Shown here: positions 34,174 through 45,510 of the stretch, piece after piece
How the letters are laid out: each line of letters opens with the position of its first letter
Numbering within the stretch: the first letter of the stretch is position 1
From: Polytrichum commune
Taxonomy: Eukaryota; Streptophyta; Polytrichopsida; Polytrichales; Polytrichaceae
Direction: 5' to 3'
Assembly: GCA_950295325.1 (NCBI GenBank)
Contig: OX485805.1
Location: forward strand, 17,285,501 to 17,349,500
Length of the DNA: 64,000 nt
The notes under the pieces: model-generated
Seen by the model: only the letters and a program-made list of their open reading frames with translations
What the model was told of the DNA's origin: nothing
Database searches by the model: none
Position numbers and translations under genes: made by a program

Positions 34174-34428
34174 TGCAGCCCCCGATCTGCCGCAAGTAAA
34201 TTTGCCTGCGCTAAACAATCAATCAAATCTCCCTTTCCCCTCTCCCTCTCCCTCTCCTCCAAACCCTGATTTAATATTCCTGAAAATCACAGCGGCACAA
34301 ACACAACGAACGGAGTGAGGCAATTGAATCGACGATCGCCCGCACCGACACGACCTCCCGCGCTTGGCGCTCCTCGCAACAACAAAAACCCTCTCTCCCC
34401 CGCGCCCCGGCCCGACCCGACCGACACC
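34174..34428 (-). other. ARF-GAP 5' leader
   Basis: The sense strand is G/A-rich near the ATG (a GGAGAGGGAGAGGG run at about 34257-34240) and GC-rich further up, like many plant leaders. No long upstream frame with good start context is evident. Confidence 0.5.
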
Positions 34429-34470
34429 TAGGGTTTCGGGGCGCGAGTTCCTGTATGTAAAACTTATATA
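34429..34470 (-). promoter_or_regulatory. ARF-GAP core promoter: TATA box and telobox
   Basis: On the minus strand TATATAAG lies at 34470-34463 and is followed about 27 bp downstream by AAACCCTA (34436-34429), a telobox. TATA placement predicts transcription starting near 34435-34440, giving a leader of about 260 nt before the ATG at 34173. Teloboxes near the start site are common in plant housekeeping and translation-related genes. That the gene is broadly expressed is an inference. Confidence 0.6.
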
Positions 34471-34579
34471 CCCGGCTTGTATCATCCCGATACTAGGGTG
34501 ATGAACTGGTGAGAACCGGGGCTCTCGGGCTCCATGCGCGGGTACGACGGGGGCATAGGGAAGATACTCCGGACATACC

Positions 34580-36050
34580 ATGGACAGAGTTAGCGACAGA
34601 CGTTTCAGTTAGTGACAGAGTTAGTGACAGGTAGATACGTTTTTTAGCCGTGAGCAGGAGTGGCAGGAGGGAAATTGTGGCGTCGTGTCACGCCTCACGA
34701 CAGCGTCCGCCCACACCTGCCACTCTCTGCATTGACTGGCACACTTGGTTTGAAGTCCATATGGGAAGGGGCCCTTTATAAGTGGTAATAAGATAGCCAT
34801 CCCAAACACCAATACGGAACTAAAACCACCACTATGTATACTCATCGTACATTTCGAGCCTCCAAATGTATGACTCTAGTACAAGGCGTTAGGTTTAGGT
34901 GCAATGTTGGTTTTGGGCATACATAACTTCAGGGCAGTGAACGGGGAGTTTATGGGTTGACTCGGATCTTTACCCCTCTTTCCACATATCATTCAGTTGG
35001 TTGTCTATGCTCATCCGGTTGATGTCTAAGCTTTCTAACTCAATTTGGTGAAAAACCTAACGTTTTCTTGGCTTCTTGGTCATTTTCCCTAAGTGTCTAT
35101 AAGTAATTGGTTACAAAACTGACAAATAGGATAAGAACTTGGTTCACATACTAAATTTAAATCAATTTGCACACTAATTCAACTTTGATTACTACGTATG
35201 ATAAAAGATCATTTCAAAACATATTTTGAAAGAAATCGGAATTATTCAAGTATGAAACCATGAAACACCCTCAATAATTCATGAAAACAACAACCAAAAA
35301 CATCAAATAGGCACTCAAAAAATATGAAATCACCACCCTTAAACATTAAATAAATGTTGCAAAACATTAAAACAACACTCAACAAAGGAATGGCGATGAT
35401 AGCTTTGGTGCAATCTCGCCGCGGCACCGTACATGTAAACCCTTAAAGGTAGAAAGAGACAAATGGAGGATTCAAGGTAAGGTGCGGGAGAACCAGTTAT
35501 AACCAGAGATAGCCTCATGCAACCCAGCTAAGAACCAGTGGGAGATGATGTGAGGCAGCTAATATCCACCCACTCTTGAATGGGAAGGGATGAAAAACCA
35601 TCATCAACTTTACAGAAGCGGTTGATTTATTTATACACTTAATTTTTCCTTCGATTATACAACCTAAAATACTAAAATTAAACCGGTAATTTATTGCTTT
35701 CACTAGACTGACTTTACAATAAATGTCGGATCTCCCCATTCATTGCTTTAGGGTATTCAACCCTATTGTGGGCACATCTAACTTCATGCACATTTTTGTA
35801 GGAAAGTTTGTCTAAGAACCTATCCACCAATACGTTTTCTCTATATCTCCATCACATTTTAAAACAACCTTTTGGTGACATTTTTATTAGCATACAAAAA
35901 CGATCAATATCGTCATCCTATGGGAAGTTGCGAGGTACTTCAAGGGTCCCACTCTTGCACATGACATGTTAGCAAGGCTTGTTTATAAGGGGCACAACAT
36001 AGCACACAAACTACTAGCATCTCCAACAATATCATGGAAATTGTCTAGAT
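34580..36050. other. Intergenic region, no gene seen
   Basis: A short direct repeat (AGTTAGCGACAG / AGTTAGTGACAG, three times within 34587-34629) lies upstream of the ARF-GAP promoter. The remainder is AT-rich with no recognisable frame or complete element. Confidence 0.45.
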
Positions 36051-36055
36051 TATAT

Positions 36056-36175
36056 CACTACACCGAATGTTGGATTCCTTGTTAACTTAATCATAAGAAG
36101 TGTCATTGGGAAAAATTACCTTGATGACATCGAATATCATGTGACACTAAATACCGTATTCAATGTACACTCTGC
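36056..36175 (-). mobile_element. Truncated end of the CTACACTAAATA-type MITE family
   Basis: CATAAGAAGTGTCATTGG and CATGTGACACTAAATACC match, in inverted order, the left end of the copy at 41273-41654 (ATTTAGTGTCACATGG, AACACTTCTTATG). Only about 120 bp remain. Confidence 0.6.
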
Positions 36176-36393
36176 TCCTATGAATGAGGCATTGAAGGCC
36201 CCTCTCTAATTGACCCTATTGAGGGGGTTTAAGCGCTTATGGGACTTTTAGCCAATTGTTTTTTTCACACATGTACATGGTAATACCTCCAAGCCTACAT
36301 GGTGTATGACATGGTTGCCTTAATATTGCCGATATTTTGCACAAATTTACCGAACCACTTGAGGTGGATATGATACTTTGTAGTATTTCAAAG

Positions 36394-36754
36394 CTACACT
36401 AAATATAGTATTTAGTGTCACAAATTCTAATCATCTTCCTCGATACTAATTGTAAACCGCGGTATAATGTCACCAACACTAATTGTTGAACCAACATTGT
36501 TTGTCATTCCTTGTAAATCATTTTGGGGATTATAAATTTACAGTGTTGCAATTACTGTCACTTACCAAGTAACTTTCCATCCAAATTCCAATCATCCATG
36601 ACAATATTTCATCACAAGTTGTTGACAAGAGGAGGTAAGTTTTTGGTCAATGGACGAACTCGTCCATCATCCATGACGGTAATTGTTCGCTTATTCGTAA
36701 GAGGTGTTATCCAAAAAGCTACCATAGTGATACTAAATACCATATTTAGTGTAG
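36394..36754 (+). mobile_element. MITE, CTACACTAAATA-type, copy 1 (361 bp)
   Basis: It starts CTACACTAAATATAGTATT and ends with the inverted equivalent (AATACCATATTTAGTGTAG). Each terminus is itself nearly palindromic (ACTAAATAnnnTATTTAGT). The interior contains CCAACATTGTTTGTCATTCC and CATCCATGACAATATTTCAT, shared with the copies at 41273-41654 (inverted) and 44195-44573. No coding sequence is present and the target duplication is unclear. Confidence 0.8.
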
Positions 36755-37010
36755 TCGTTAAATGGAGAAGTCTATCGTGATTGGCCCAAGAACCTCCACG
36801 TAAGGTTTCAGCTAAGGTTGCCCACGCAACACCGTAACAAATTATAGAGCTCAAACAAATAGGCAGCCTAATGGCAACATTTCATGAGCCCGCAAAAGGT
36901 TAGGTAAATGGGCCTTGAAAGATCATTTTTCCCTAATCAAGGTAGATTGGTCTTAAATGGTTATTTCTTATGACTAGCCCACTTCTCCTAGGATATGAAA
37001 CATGCACTTA

Positions 37011-37740
37011 AGGTAGACGGTACTAAAACCAACACCCCACCCAAAACCAACACCAAAAAACGCCTCCCAATTATCAACATTCTACTACCTCGAACCATTT
37101 CCCATGGTGTAGGAGTGTATGGACCCATGGAGTGGTGCTTTTAGGTGTCATTAGTGGCGCCACCTCATAAGCAACCTCCACTACCTTTATGCAAGGCAGG
37201 TAACGGGCTCCACTCTATCTTGGGTTCATTCAAGGCGGGTTTAGGGTGGCTTGTCAATGCCTATTCTAGCCATTTTATACATTGCAGGAGGGGGGGGGTG
37301 ATTGGCACTCTATCCACAAAGTCATGGAGGTAGGCCCACAAAGCACAAAGGGAGTTGGTACCCAGGATGCAAGGTGATGGTTTTACAAGCGAACTAGGTG
37401 GAATCATGAAGGTGGCTATGTGGCTTTTCACATCATTACTAGTTGGTCTTTGATCTAGCTTGGGTCTAGTACCCAACTATGTTATGTTGGTTCTAGGCAA
37501 TGAAGGTGGGGGTCCTCATCATATCCAAGGTCGTCATACACGGGACCTATATATTGGTTTCAGGAAGCTAGTGGTTTTGACTTTGAATATTCACCAAATA
37601 TCTAATTGAGGCTAGAAATATTTTTTCTTTCTTTATACCTATGTTTAGAACAAAGGCTAATATTATTATTTTTAAATATCAGCCATGTAGACATTTGTAT
37701 GTGCAATAGCTTAAAGTGTTGGTTTAAGCACCCTCTACCT
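37011..37740 (+). mobile_element. TIR element 'AGGTAGAGGGTGCT', 730 bp, intact copy
   Basis: The left end, AGGTAGACGGTACTAAAACC, is inverted at the right end (GGTTTAAGCACCCTCTACCT). TA flanks it at 37009-37010 and 37741-37742. A second copy in opposite orientation lies at 51423-53725 with a solo LTR inside. Shared interior landmarks include TGATCTAGCTTGGGTCTAGT and TCCTCATCATATCCAAGGTC. No transposase is present. A TA duplication suggests Tc1/mariner-type mobilisation (inference). Confidence 0.8.
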
Positions 37741-37969
37741 TAGTACATGATGGTTGGCAAATTCAGATCGTGGTCATAGCCACTTTCCTCATGTTTTTGG
37801 ACCTCACATGAATGTCTTTTATCCATTTTCAAAGTGAAGATTCTCTTGCTCATTAAGTGGTCATACATGCCATGTCAATTATGTTCACTATTGAGCTTAG
37901 AACGTTGTCATTTCGAGCACGTAGTCCAATCTTGAATGTTTTTGGTATTTGTTCTTGGAGCCAAAGCTA

Positions 37970-39619
37970 TAGTCTAACCTTGATAATGTCACCCTTGTTA
38001 ATAGAACACCTTGATATTGTCACCCAAAAGTTTGAAACCGATTTTCATAGTGTAAAACTCCCTCGTTATTATCCCTATCACCCTTGGTAATGTCACTATT
38101 TTTTCCAAAATCCGTAGTGTAAATGTGATAATACCAAGTATGGATGGATTGTATGTGATGCTTGGATGGACAGATTGAAGAAATATGATCTAAAGGACAT
38201 TTTCAAATTTGATGAGACAGGTTTGTATTATAGAGCCTCTCCTTGCAAGACTTTGAATATTGGGAAGGCGAAAGGAAATAAGAAAAAGAAGGACCGTGTG
38301 ACATTGGGGCTTTGCACTAACATCTCAGGGAAGGAGCGATTGAAGCTTGTTTTCATTCACAAATCAGCGCGTCCCATATGCTTTCCTCGGAATTTTGATC
38401 CAAATAGTACACTACACTATTATTCTAACAATTCAGCCTGGATGAATGGTGGTGTTTTTACACACTGGGTGAAGAGTGAGAACCGAAGAATGGCATTGAA
38501 AGATAGAAAGATTTGCATTATTATGGATAATGCAGAATGCCATGATATTCATGGTGAGGTCAAGAAAGTTGTAGATGGATTTAATGCTTTTGTACTCTCC
38601 CATATCACTATCTTGTTCCTTCCACCAAATGTGACTTCAGTTGTTCAGCCTTTGGATCAAGGAGTGATTGCAACATTCAAAATGTGCTATAAGCGCAAGC
38701 TTGTTAACTAGACTTTGCAACAAATTGATAACAACTCAAATGAAGATTTGGGGAAACTGAATGTTGATCTATTTCAAGCTATGCTATGGTGTGTGGCGGC
38801 ATGGCATGAATTAGATGATCAAACCATTAGAAATTGTTGGAGAAAGTCCGCCATATTGCCTACAGAGTGGAATGCATATATCAACAATTTTGATGAACGT
38901 ATGAAGTCCAAAATGGAGGAAGCAACTTTGGAATTGGGCAATCTCATCACCGCATTGAATTTGGGTTTGGATGTCGAAGGCAAGCCTGTAGAAAAGCTTT
39001 GTCCTTTGGAGTACATAAACATGGAAGGTGAAGATGATTTTGAGGTGGAATATTCTACTGAGGAGCTTGTGCAATTAGTGCAAGATGGCGAACATGTTCT
39101 TGATTCCATGGAAGTAGACCCATTGATTGTTGATAGCAGTGATGATGAGTCTAAAGTAGTGAAGCTAAGCGATGCACAAAAATATGCTAAAGATGTTTTG
39201 AATTTTATGGCTAGCCAAGGTTCTCAGATTTTCAACACTCTGGAGTTGTTAGGAATGGAAAAAATCCATGACAAACTCATTAAAACTAGTGTTGCACATT
39301 TAACATCAACAAAACAATGTGACATTAGAAGCTTCTTTGTCTCTAGTGAGAGGTCTTTACCTGATCTCGATGACACATTATGATGTGCTCTTGTTGTTAT
39401 TCACAATTTTGAATTAGATTTTACATTCAAAAACATTGAAGTCTCGTATTTGTTATTTTCTTTTTTACATTGTAATTTTATTTTGATTTTCTACCTATTT
39501 TTTGATAATATCACATTATGCATAAATCTTCAAAATGTGACATTATCAAATATGTCACACCTTGTTTATATCACTATTTTTGGTGAAACGGATGGTGTGA
39601 CATTATCAAGGTTAGACTG
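37970..39619 (+). mobile_element. pogo/Tigger-type element, copy 1 (1650 bp)
   Basis: Terminal inverted repeats are (C/T)AGTCTAACCTTGATAATG; the first base here is T instead of C. TA flanks it at 37968-37969 and 39620-39621. The motif TGATAATGTCAC recurs several times in both subterminal regions, with copies near 37990, 38013 and 38084 on the left and inverted copies on the right. It is internally truncated: the DNA-binding N-terminus of the transposase is absent, and coding sequence begins about 200 bp from the left end with the catalytic domain. Confidence 0.9.
38166..39383 (+). pseudogene. Tigger-type transposase (DDE_1), N-truncated, with in-frame amber codon
   Basis: The DDE_1 domain shows FKFDETGLYYRA (first Asp), LGLCTNISGKERLKLVFIHK, CIIMDNAECH (second Asp) and LFLPPNVTSVVQPLDQGVI (third Asp), then FKMCYKRKLV. 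A TAG at 38709-38711 is followed without frame change by another 220 codons. These contain WHELDDQTIRNCWRKSAILP, typical of Tigger C-termini, and end DLDDTL before a stop. The usual CENP-B/HTH DNA-binding region is missing: codons reading VCDAWMDRLKKYD precede the first ATG, and a stop lies about 40 bp further upstream. The second block reads DNAECH, where DNAxSH is usual. Without the amber codon the frame would give about 405 residues. Confidence 0.92.
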
Positions 39620-39639
39620 TAACCACGTAGCACTCAATA

Positions 39640-41270
39640 TAGATGTTTGATTAAGATAAGTAATTGAACTACTCACCTCCTATGTATTTGCACCACCCAC
39701 ACCTCTTACCCCTACACCCTCGCCACTCCCATAATCACGGTCTCCTGCCATGTTTTATCGTTGTTGTCTTTGTATATATCATGCATCAAGCCCAACTCCA
39801 ACAGGGGGACAATAACATGTGATCAAAGAGGCTCTTCATTCATGCTTGCTCCCTAGGGAACTGGCATTTTTTTTTCTCCCCACTACCTCTTCGACCGTTT
39901 TGTGGTCAAATCAAGCATTGGCCCTAGTTTCAAGGAAGAGCCTACAAACTCACATTTTGATGGATATTAGATGAATAATAACATAGTCAAAAGTAGTTGT
40001 TATTGGTGTTGATTTCATCGGGATCAATTGGTGCAAAATAGGGCAACAATAGAAAATTGAAGGTCACAAATGACAAACATGGGTTAGCCAAAATGTATTG
40101 TTGTTGACCAATCTAGGGTGGCGGCTTCCTAACATAGTGTCACGGGATAGTGGGATCAAACAATAAGTCGGATGTGATGTGACCAAAATCAAATATGCCA
40201 CATGCATGGAATGGATTCATGATAAAACAAAACCAACAAATTGTTGGATTTGAAGACGCATTGTGGATTAGTGGAGAGAGATCCATGCATCATGCAAACG
40301 TAAGATGGACTTTGCTCAAAGTACGGAGAAGTGATATTGAACGAACATGACATGAATGTTGCCCAAACTTGGTTGTGACCCATATGTGAAGATGCACAAG
40401 AGTTCTTTGCTCCCCTCACGGCAAGGTGGTTGCAAAAAAAACTAGAAGGTTGTTAGAGGAATAGTCATAGGTGAGGGAGTCTTTTGAAGTAGTTGATGAG
40501 GTGATTCGTAAAGCAACAATAGCAATTTTTATCCATGTGGCAGTTTTGGGGATAAAACGAGGACCAAGCATAATACCCACTACAATGATTATCGCAAATA
40601 GCAAGGGAGGGCTAATAGTGCATGTGGGAAATTAGTGCCACTAAAAAAATTTAGGAAGCATTGTTCATTTGATGTTGTTCACTAAACATATCATGCATAG
40701 CAACATTATTGATTGAAAGTACCAACATTATTAATCCTTGCACTATTCACTAACAAACGTGTGTTTGCATGTAAGTTTTTTTTACAAGCATCTTAGAACA
40801 TGCACTAATGTTTTTTGAAATATATGGTAAATGAGCATGTTTTCATGAATATAGTATCACTCGTTACCAATTTCAACCCTCACTAATTTTGAGACTTGGC
40901 TCGATAATGACGTAGGATGATGTCATAATCCATCTCTTTATGTGATACTCGCTTCCAAGATCATCTTATCTCTTGGATGTTCATCCAAGAGTGGTTAGGG
41001 TGAGTTTTCATGTAGGTTTCCTTGCCCACTAGATTCTAGATATTAGTGGGTTGGAGATGTTCTCATGTAGATAAGCACAACCCATCGCCCAACTACATTC
41101 TAGTGACCTACTAAAATGTAGAGGGCCGTTAACACGGGCTACCAAATGTCTACGTGCCCACTAATGTACTTCTTAACCTAAAAATGTTGATCATCAAAAG
41201 AATGAAAACCAATTTTAGGAGGAAGAAGAGGAGGTTAGTAGGTGGACCTCGAATTTGAAAAGATGAGAGT
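39640..41270. other. Intergenic region, no gene or complete element recognised
   Basis: Weak open stretches occur on the minus strand (40189-40604), but no known motif appears and codon bias is absent. Composition is AT-rich and uniform. Confidence 0.4.
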
Positions 41271-41272
41271 AG

Positions 41273-41654
41273 CTACACTATATATGATATTTAGTGTCAC
41301 ATGGTATTTCATGTCATTGTGGTAACTTTTCGGATAACACTTCTTATGAATAAGTGAACATTTATTGTCATGGATGATGGACGAGTTCATCCATTGGCCA
41401 AACCCCTACCTTCTCTCGTCACACAACTTGTGATGAAATATTGTCATGGATGATTGAAAGTTGGATGAAAATCACTCGATAAGTGATTGTAATTGCAACA
41501 TTGTACATCTAAATATCCCCAAAAAAATTCTTACGAGGAATGACAAACAATGTTGGGTTAACATTTAGTGTTGGTAACTCTATACCGTGGTTAATAATTA
41601 GTATTGAACAAGACAAAGAGAATCAATGACACTATATACAATATTTAGTATGGT
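41273..41654 (-). mobile_element. MITE, CTACACTAAATA-type, copy 2
   Basis: It begins CTACACTATATATGATATTT and ends with a diverged inverted form (ATATTTAGTATGG). Internal landmarks of copy 1 appear in reverse order and complement, for example GGAATGACAAACAATGTTGG. The right boundary is approximate. Confidence 0.75.
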
Positions 41655-41689
41655 TGGCACATACGAACTATACCTCAACCAAATTCCAT

Positions 41690-42050
41690 CTACATTTGGA
41701 CAAGTCTGTCCTTATTTCCACTAGAACATGGTGGGCGAGCAACCTACATGGAAACTCATCTTACTTGGTACGATTACCCAAGTGCTTGGAATGCTTCCTC
41801 TCCAGTCCTTAGCAATAGTACGTAGCTTACCAATCAAGTCGGTAGCCATTACTTTCTTAAACGCCTCTCTCGTTAAGTCTACGGCTAATTACCCGGAACC
41901 GTTTCCTACTTCATTTCACCTCTATCCTTCGAAGATCGCTTCTCTTCTAATTCGCATGAGAAAACTTCCCAACAAGACACTCATGTCTTCTATGATGTAC
42001 CGGTTATCGACTATTCTTTAAGCATGTAACCACTATTTATGCATTCAACA
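41690..42050 (-). other. Coding-like island of unknown origin
   Basis: Base composition differs from its AT-rich surroundings. The minus strand can be read with few stops, including RYIIEDMSVLLGSFLMRIRR and FKKVMATDLIGKLRTIAKDW. The plus strand also has a 97-codon open frame (41728-42021). I do not recognise either product; a decayed transposase or gene fragment is possible. Confidence 0.3.
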
Positions 42051-42075
42051 AAGTAGGAAACATGATGCTACCTTA

Positions 42076-42564
42076 GGGCCACTTCACACACGAGACTAAG
42101 AGCCCGTGACCATTACACTTCAAGCACTCTCTTTGGTGGAAAAGATGGAGCCGGTCCAAGTTCGCTTCACACTCCGCTTGAGAGACCAACGGAGTATGCG
42201 AATGCAAGATGGATGTAAAGTCTACATGGATTCCTACATGGCATCAAATGGATCATGTTTCATGGTCACTTGGATTGTTTTCAAAAACCACCTCTTTGAC
42301 GTAGGCCTCACACAAATCCAGGAAACCAAATGTTCACGACCGTTGATTTATTCTATTTTATCATGTGTGAGGACTCACATGAATAGAAATTCATTGAAAT
42401 AGCATTTGGTTGAGGGCCCAATCACATATGACTTCACACTACACTTGAGAATTTGTGACCACACAACATGATTTTGGAGGTGTCTTGGGACGGCCTTTGG
42501 ACACTTTCTTTTGGGCTCTCACAATTTCATGGTCACGGCTCTTGGCTCGTGTGTGCAGTGGCTC
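42076..42564 (+). mobile_element. MITE of the GGGCCACTTCACAC family, 489 bp, TTA target duplication
   Basis: Left end GGGCCACTTCACACACGAG, right end its inverted counterpart (CTCGTGTGTGCAGTGGCTC), flanked by TTA at 42073-42075 and 42565-42567. It is closely similar, in opposite orientation, to 56428-56924 (shared blocks around AATGGATCATGTTTCATGGT and AATTCATTGAAATAGC). The open frame at 42106-42402 is MITE sequence, not a gene. Confidence 0.85.
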
Positions 42565-42569
42565 TTAAT

Positions 42570-44190
42570 CAACGTATACAACACACCATTTGCATACCTG
42601 TAGAATATGTTGCTTTATAATCAAATCGTGACAACAACACAAGACTACTACAATCAATTACACAAACATCGTGTATCCAAGAAGGCATCATCAATTCCCC
42701 TAAAAAATTGTTTAACTGTATGTATATATACTCTTAAGCATGTCCTTCTTGCCCTACCACTTCCTATCTCTTATGTTAACCACTAATGTATAAGTGGTTC
42801 CTCTTCAAAACAAAGCTCAAACCCTTATCCTTGTCACTTAGAAGGCTCTCCTTTTGGTGAATACAAATCTACTACAAATTTTACATGTATCGCTCATCTT
42901 AAAGTAATAACCTAACTCTATGGTTGACATTAGTTACCCTCTAAAGGATTGGGCAACCCAAAAGTGGTTTTCAATGCTTCATACTATGCACCATGTAGTA
43001 GTGGCTTGAGTAGTTGTAGTAGCTCGTGAAAAGAAAGTGAGCATAAGTGCATGGAACCTCATAATATATTTATTGGGGATTTACTATGAGAATTGGGATG
43101 TGTGTGCTTTGCATGAGCAATTTATAAGTATTCACATCCTTTGAGGACCGATCCACATGTATCATACTCAAAGATTATACAATCAATGTTACGTACAAAA
43201 AAGAATGGCCTTTACCGATTCAATTGGTTATAAAGACATATCCCAAATTAAGAGTGGGGGACAAATGCTGACATCAGTTGACATGGTGGTCTAGTAACAA
43301 TGTGACCGCTTGACATGGAGTGCCCATCATTGTCTTGTATATGTCCCCATGTTATTGTACCCGTGATACAACTCTCAATAGGATTAGTACATTTACATAT
43401 ACTTGCACGTACTTGGAAGGCAACGATATTAAATGTAGTTAGCGATATGCCCTAATCCCATACACGTAAATTCACATACAACTCTCATCCACCATTACCC
43501 CTGTCAAATTAGCCATCATGTACGTATGTTCAAATATAGTAATGGGGAAAAAACCGCAACCAAATTAACAATCCTAAAGGATTCTCAAAAACTACATGTA
43601 CAACAAGCTACACAATATATTATAATTGACCAAAACATGATGTGGTCCTTAGAGGTGACGCTGATGTATCTTCCCAACACTCCTTAACATCAACTACAGT
43701 TAATAGGTAGATGATGAGACAAATGAGCGCAATGATCTTGATGATTAAGCTAAACAAATATATATATGACAAGTTCATGGTTAGTGTAGTTGGGTGTGTA
43801 GTGTGGTTTGATTTGATAACTTCATTAATAATGAGATGGGCATTGTGTTGTGAGCAGACATCAATTTTTGTCTTTTGCAAGCCTATGTTACTTTCTTCCG
43901 CAATGCCTTCATCAATTCATATACAAAACCCACAAAAATATAATTGAAAGCATGCTCAATACTTGTAATATGCTTGCATTTATATTTATATTTATATTTC
44001 TTTCTTTCTTTTTGGGGGGGGAGGATTGGATGTTGAATCTAACAGCAACATTAGGATTCATTTCCAAACCCTCAAGCTAAGGTTGTAGTTGTTGCTTCTA
44101 AAAGTAGAGTAAAACATGATTTAGGTTAATTGCACTTTGTTTGAACTTCTCACTTGTGTTATTATTTACACCAAATTATCATGGGTATAG
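42570..44190. other. Intergenic region, no gene recognised
   Basis: AT-rich DNA with short unconvincing frames. A (TATATT)n/(TTTC)n microsatellite followed by a G8 run lies at about 43980-44020. Confidence 0.4.
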
Positions 44191-44194
44191 GATA

Positions 44195-44573
44195 CTACAC
44201 TAAAGATCGTATTTAGTTTCACCAATTTATTTTGTCTTGCTCAATGCTAATTGTAAACTGCCCGTGTAGTGTCACCAACACTAAATGTAAACCTAACATT
44301 ATTTGTCATTCCTTGTAAAAAAAGATCAACATCATAGATTCAGAATGCTACAATTATTGTTGTCACTTACTAAGTGTTTTTTTATCCAATTTTCAATCAT
44401 TCATAATAATATTTCATTACATAAATGTTAGGATGCAAAATATACCAAAAATTGGTGACATGCAGTAAGTTGAAATGACAATATTTGTAAACTTATTTAT
44501 AAAAAGCATCATTAGAAAAGTCACTATAACATCGTAAAATGTCATATGACACTATATACAATGTTAGGTGTAG
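44195..44573 (+). mobile_element. MITE, CTACACTAAATA-type, copy 3
   Basis: The left end, CTACACTAAAGATCGTATTT, and the right end TTAGGTGTAG are inverted relatives. The interior follows copy 1 in the same orientation (AACATTATTTGTCATTCC, CATAATAATATTTCATTACA). More diverged than copies 1 and 2. Confidence 0.7.
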
Positions 44574-45077
44574 TGTGTGTATTCACAAAAAAAAACCCCT
44601 CCTCCTTCAACACTCACAAGTTATTGCTCATCACTCACTGCTCACATTATAACACTTCATGTGGTGCAACCATGCTAGTACCTTAATTAGACATAAGGCT
44701 CAAAAATAAAAACATTGCATGTATGTCAAATCAACATGCAAAAAGTGAAAGCACGATAGAAGCTTGGAGGTGTTTATGATGTGAGTGCCTCTACGATGTA
44801 GGACGTTACATGTTTGTAAAGTACATTCCAAAGATAGGGAAAAGGATTGCCAAAACCCTATGCTTTCTCAAATCCACCTCACAACTAGGACTTGGTAACT
44901 TTTGTTTCATGTGCTCAATTGAGTCACGAGCCCTCTTCAAGCAAGCTTTTTGAAACTCGGCAAAGTCCATGCTATTGCATATGGTGTATAGTATGGTAAC
45001 TCATCATACCTACGTGTGGCACTCGTGCATACGTCCTTACATGTAAAGTGTTATAAATTGGCAAGATTTGTAAGCTA

Positions 45078-45510
45078 GTAGAGTTATTTGTGAAGTAAAA
45101 GTATATGAAATTGTGGGTTCATTCCCAAGCCACGAGTTATGAGAGTCAACACAAAGTCACTTAAATTTGTTTAATGCTTAAATTACCGTACTTGAAGAGT
45201 GGTGTCGTGCTATAAAAACCCAACTTTCTAGTTTGTCCTACTAGCATGGGTGGGTCAAGCTAGCTTTGCATAGGTTGATCCAAGATTTCAGAAAGTGGGT
45301 CTCATGTGCACATCATATTTTTTATTCTAAAACTCTCTCAACGTTTGAGAGGTGGAAAGAGGTGGTCTCAAAAGATTATGAACCAACTTTCAAAATAGGG
45401 TCCGATACACAGAGAGTTAAAGTGCTTTTATTATAAAGTTTCCTCAAAGAAGGATCAAACCCACGGTTTTGTCCGTCTTTGAGGGTCTTTTACGGATTAC
45501 TCTAGTAGTA
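45078..45510. repeat. Dispersed repeat, copy 1 (second copy at 58770-59200)
   Basis: Both copies share, in the same order, AGTTATTTGTG-like and ATGAGARTCAA blocks, GACTTTCTAGCTTGTCC-type strings, TTTGCATAG, and CGTCCCTCTTTGAGGGCCTTT-like strings, over about 430 bp with considerable divergence. There are no terminal inverted repeats and no coding potential. Class unknown. Confidence 0.6.

Noticed and set aside
42106-42402. 98-codon plus frame
   Set aside because: Entirely within a MITE with GGGCC ends and TTA duplication; the related copies do not conserve the frame.
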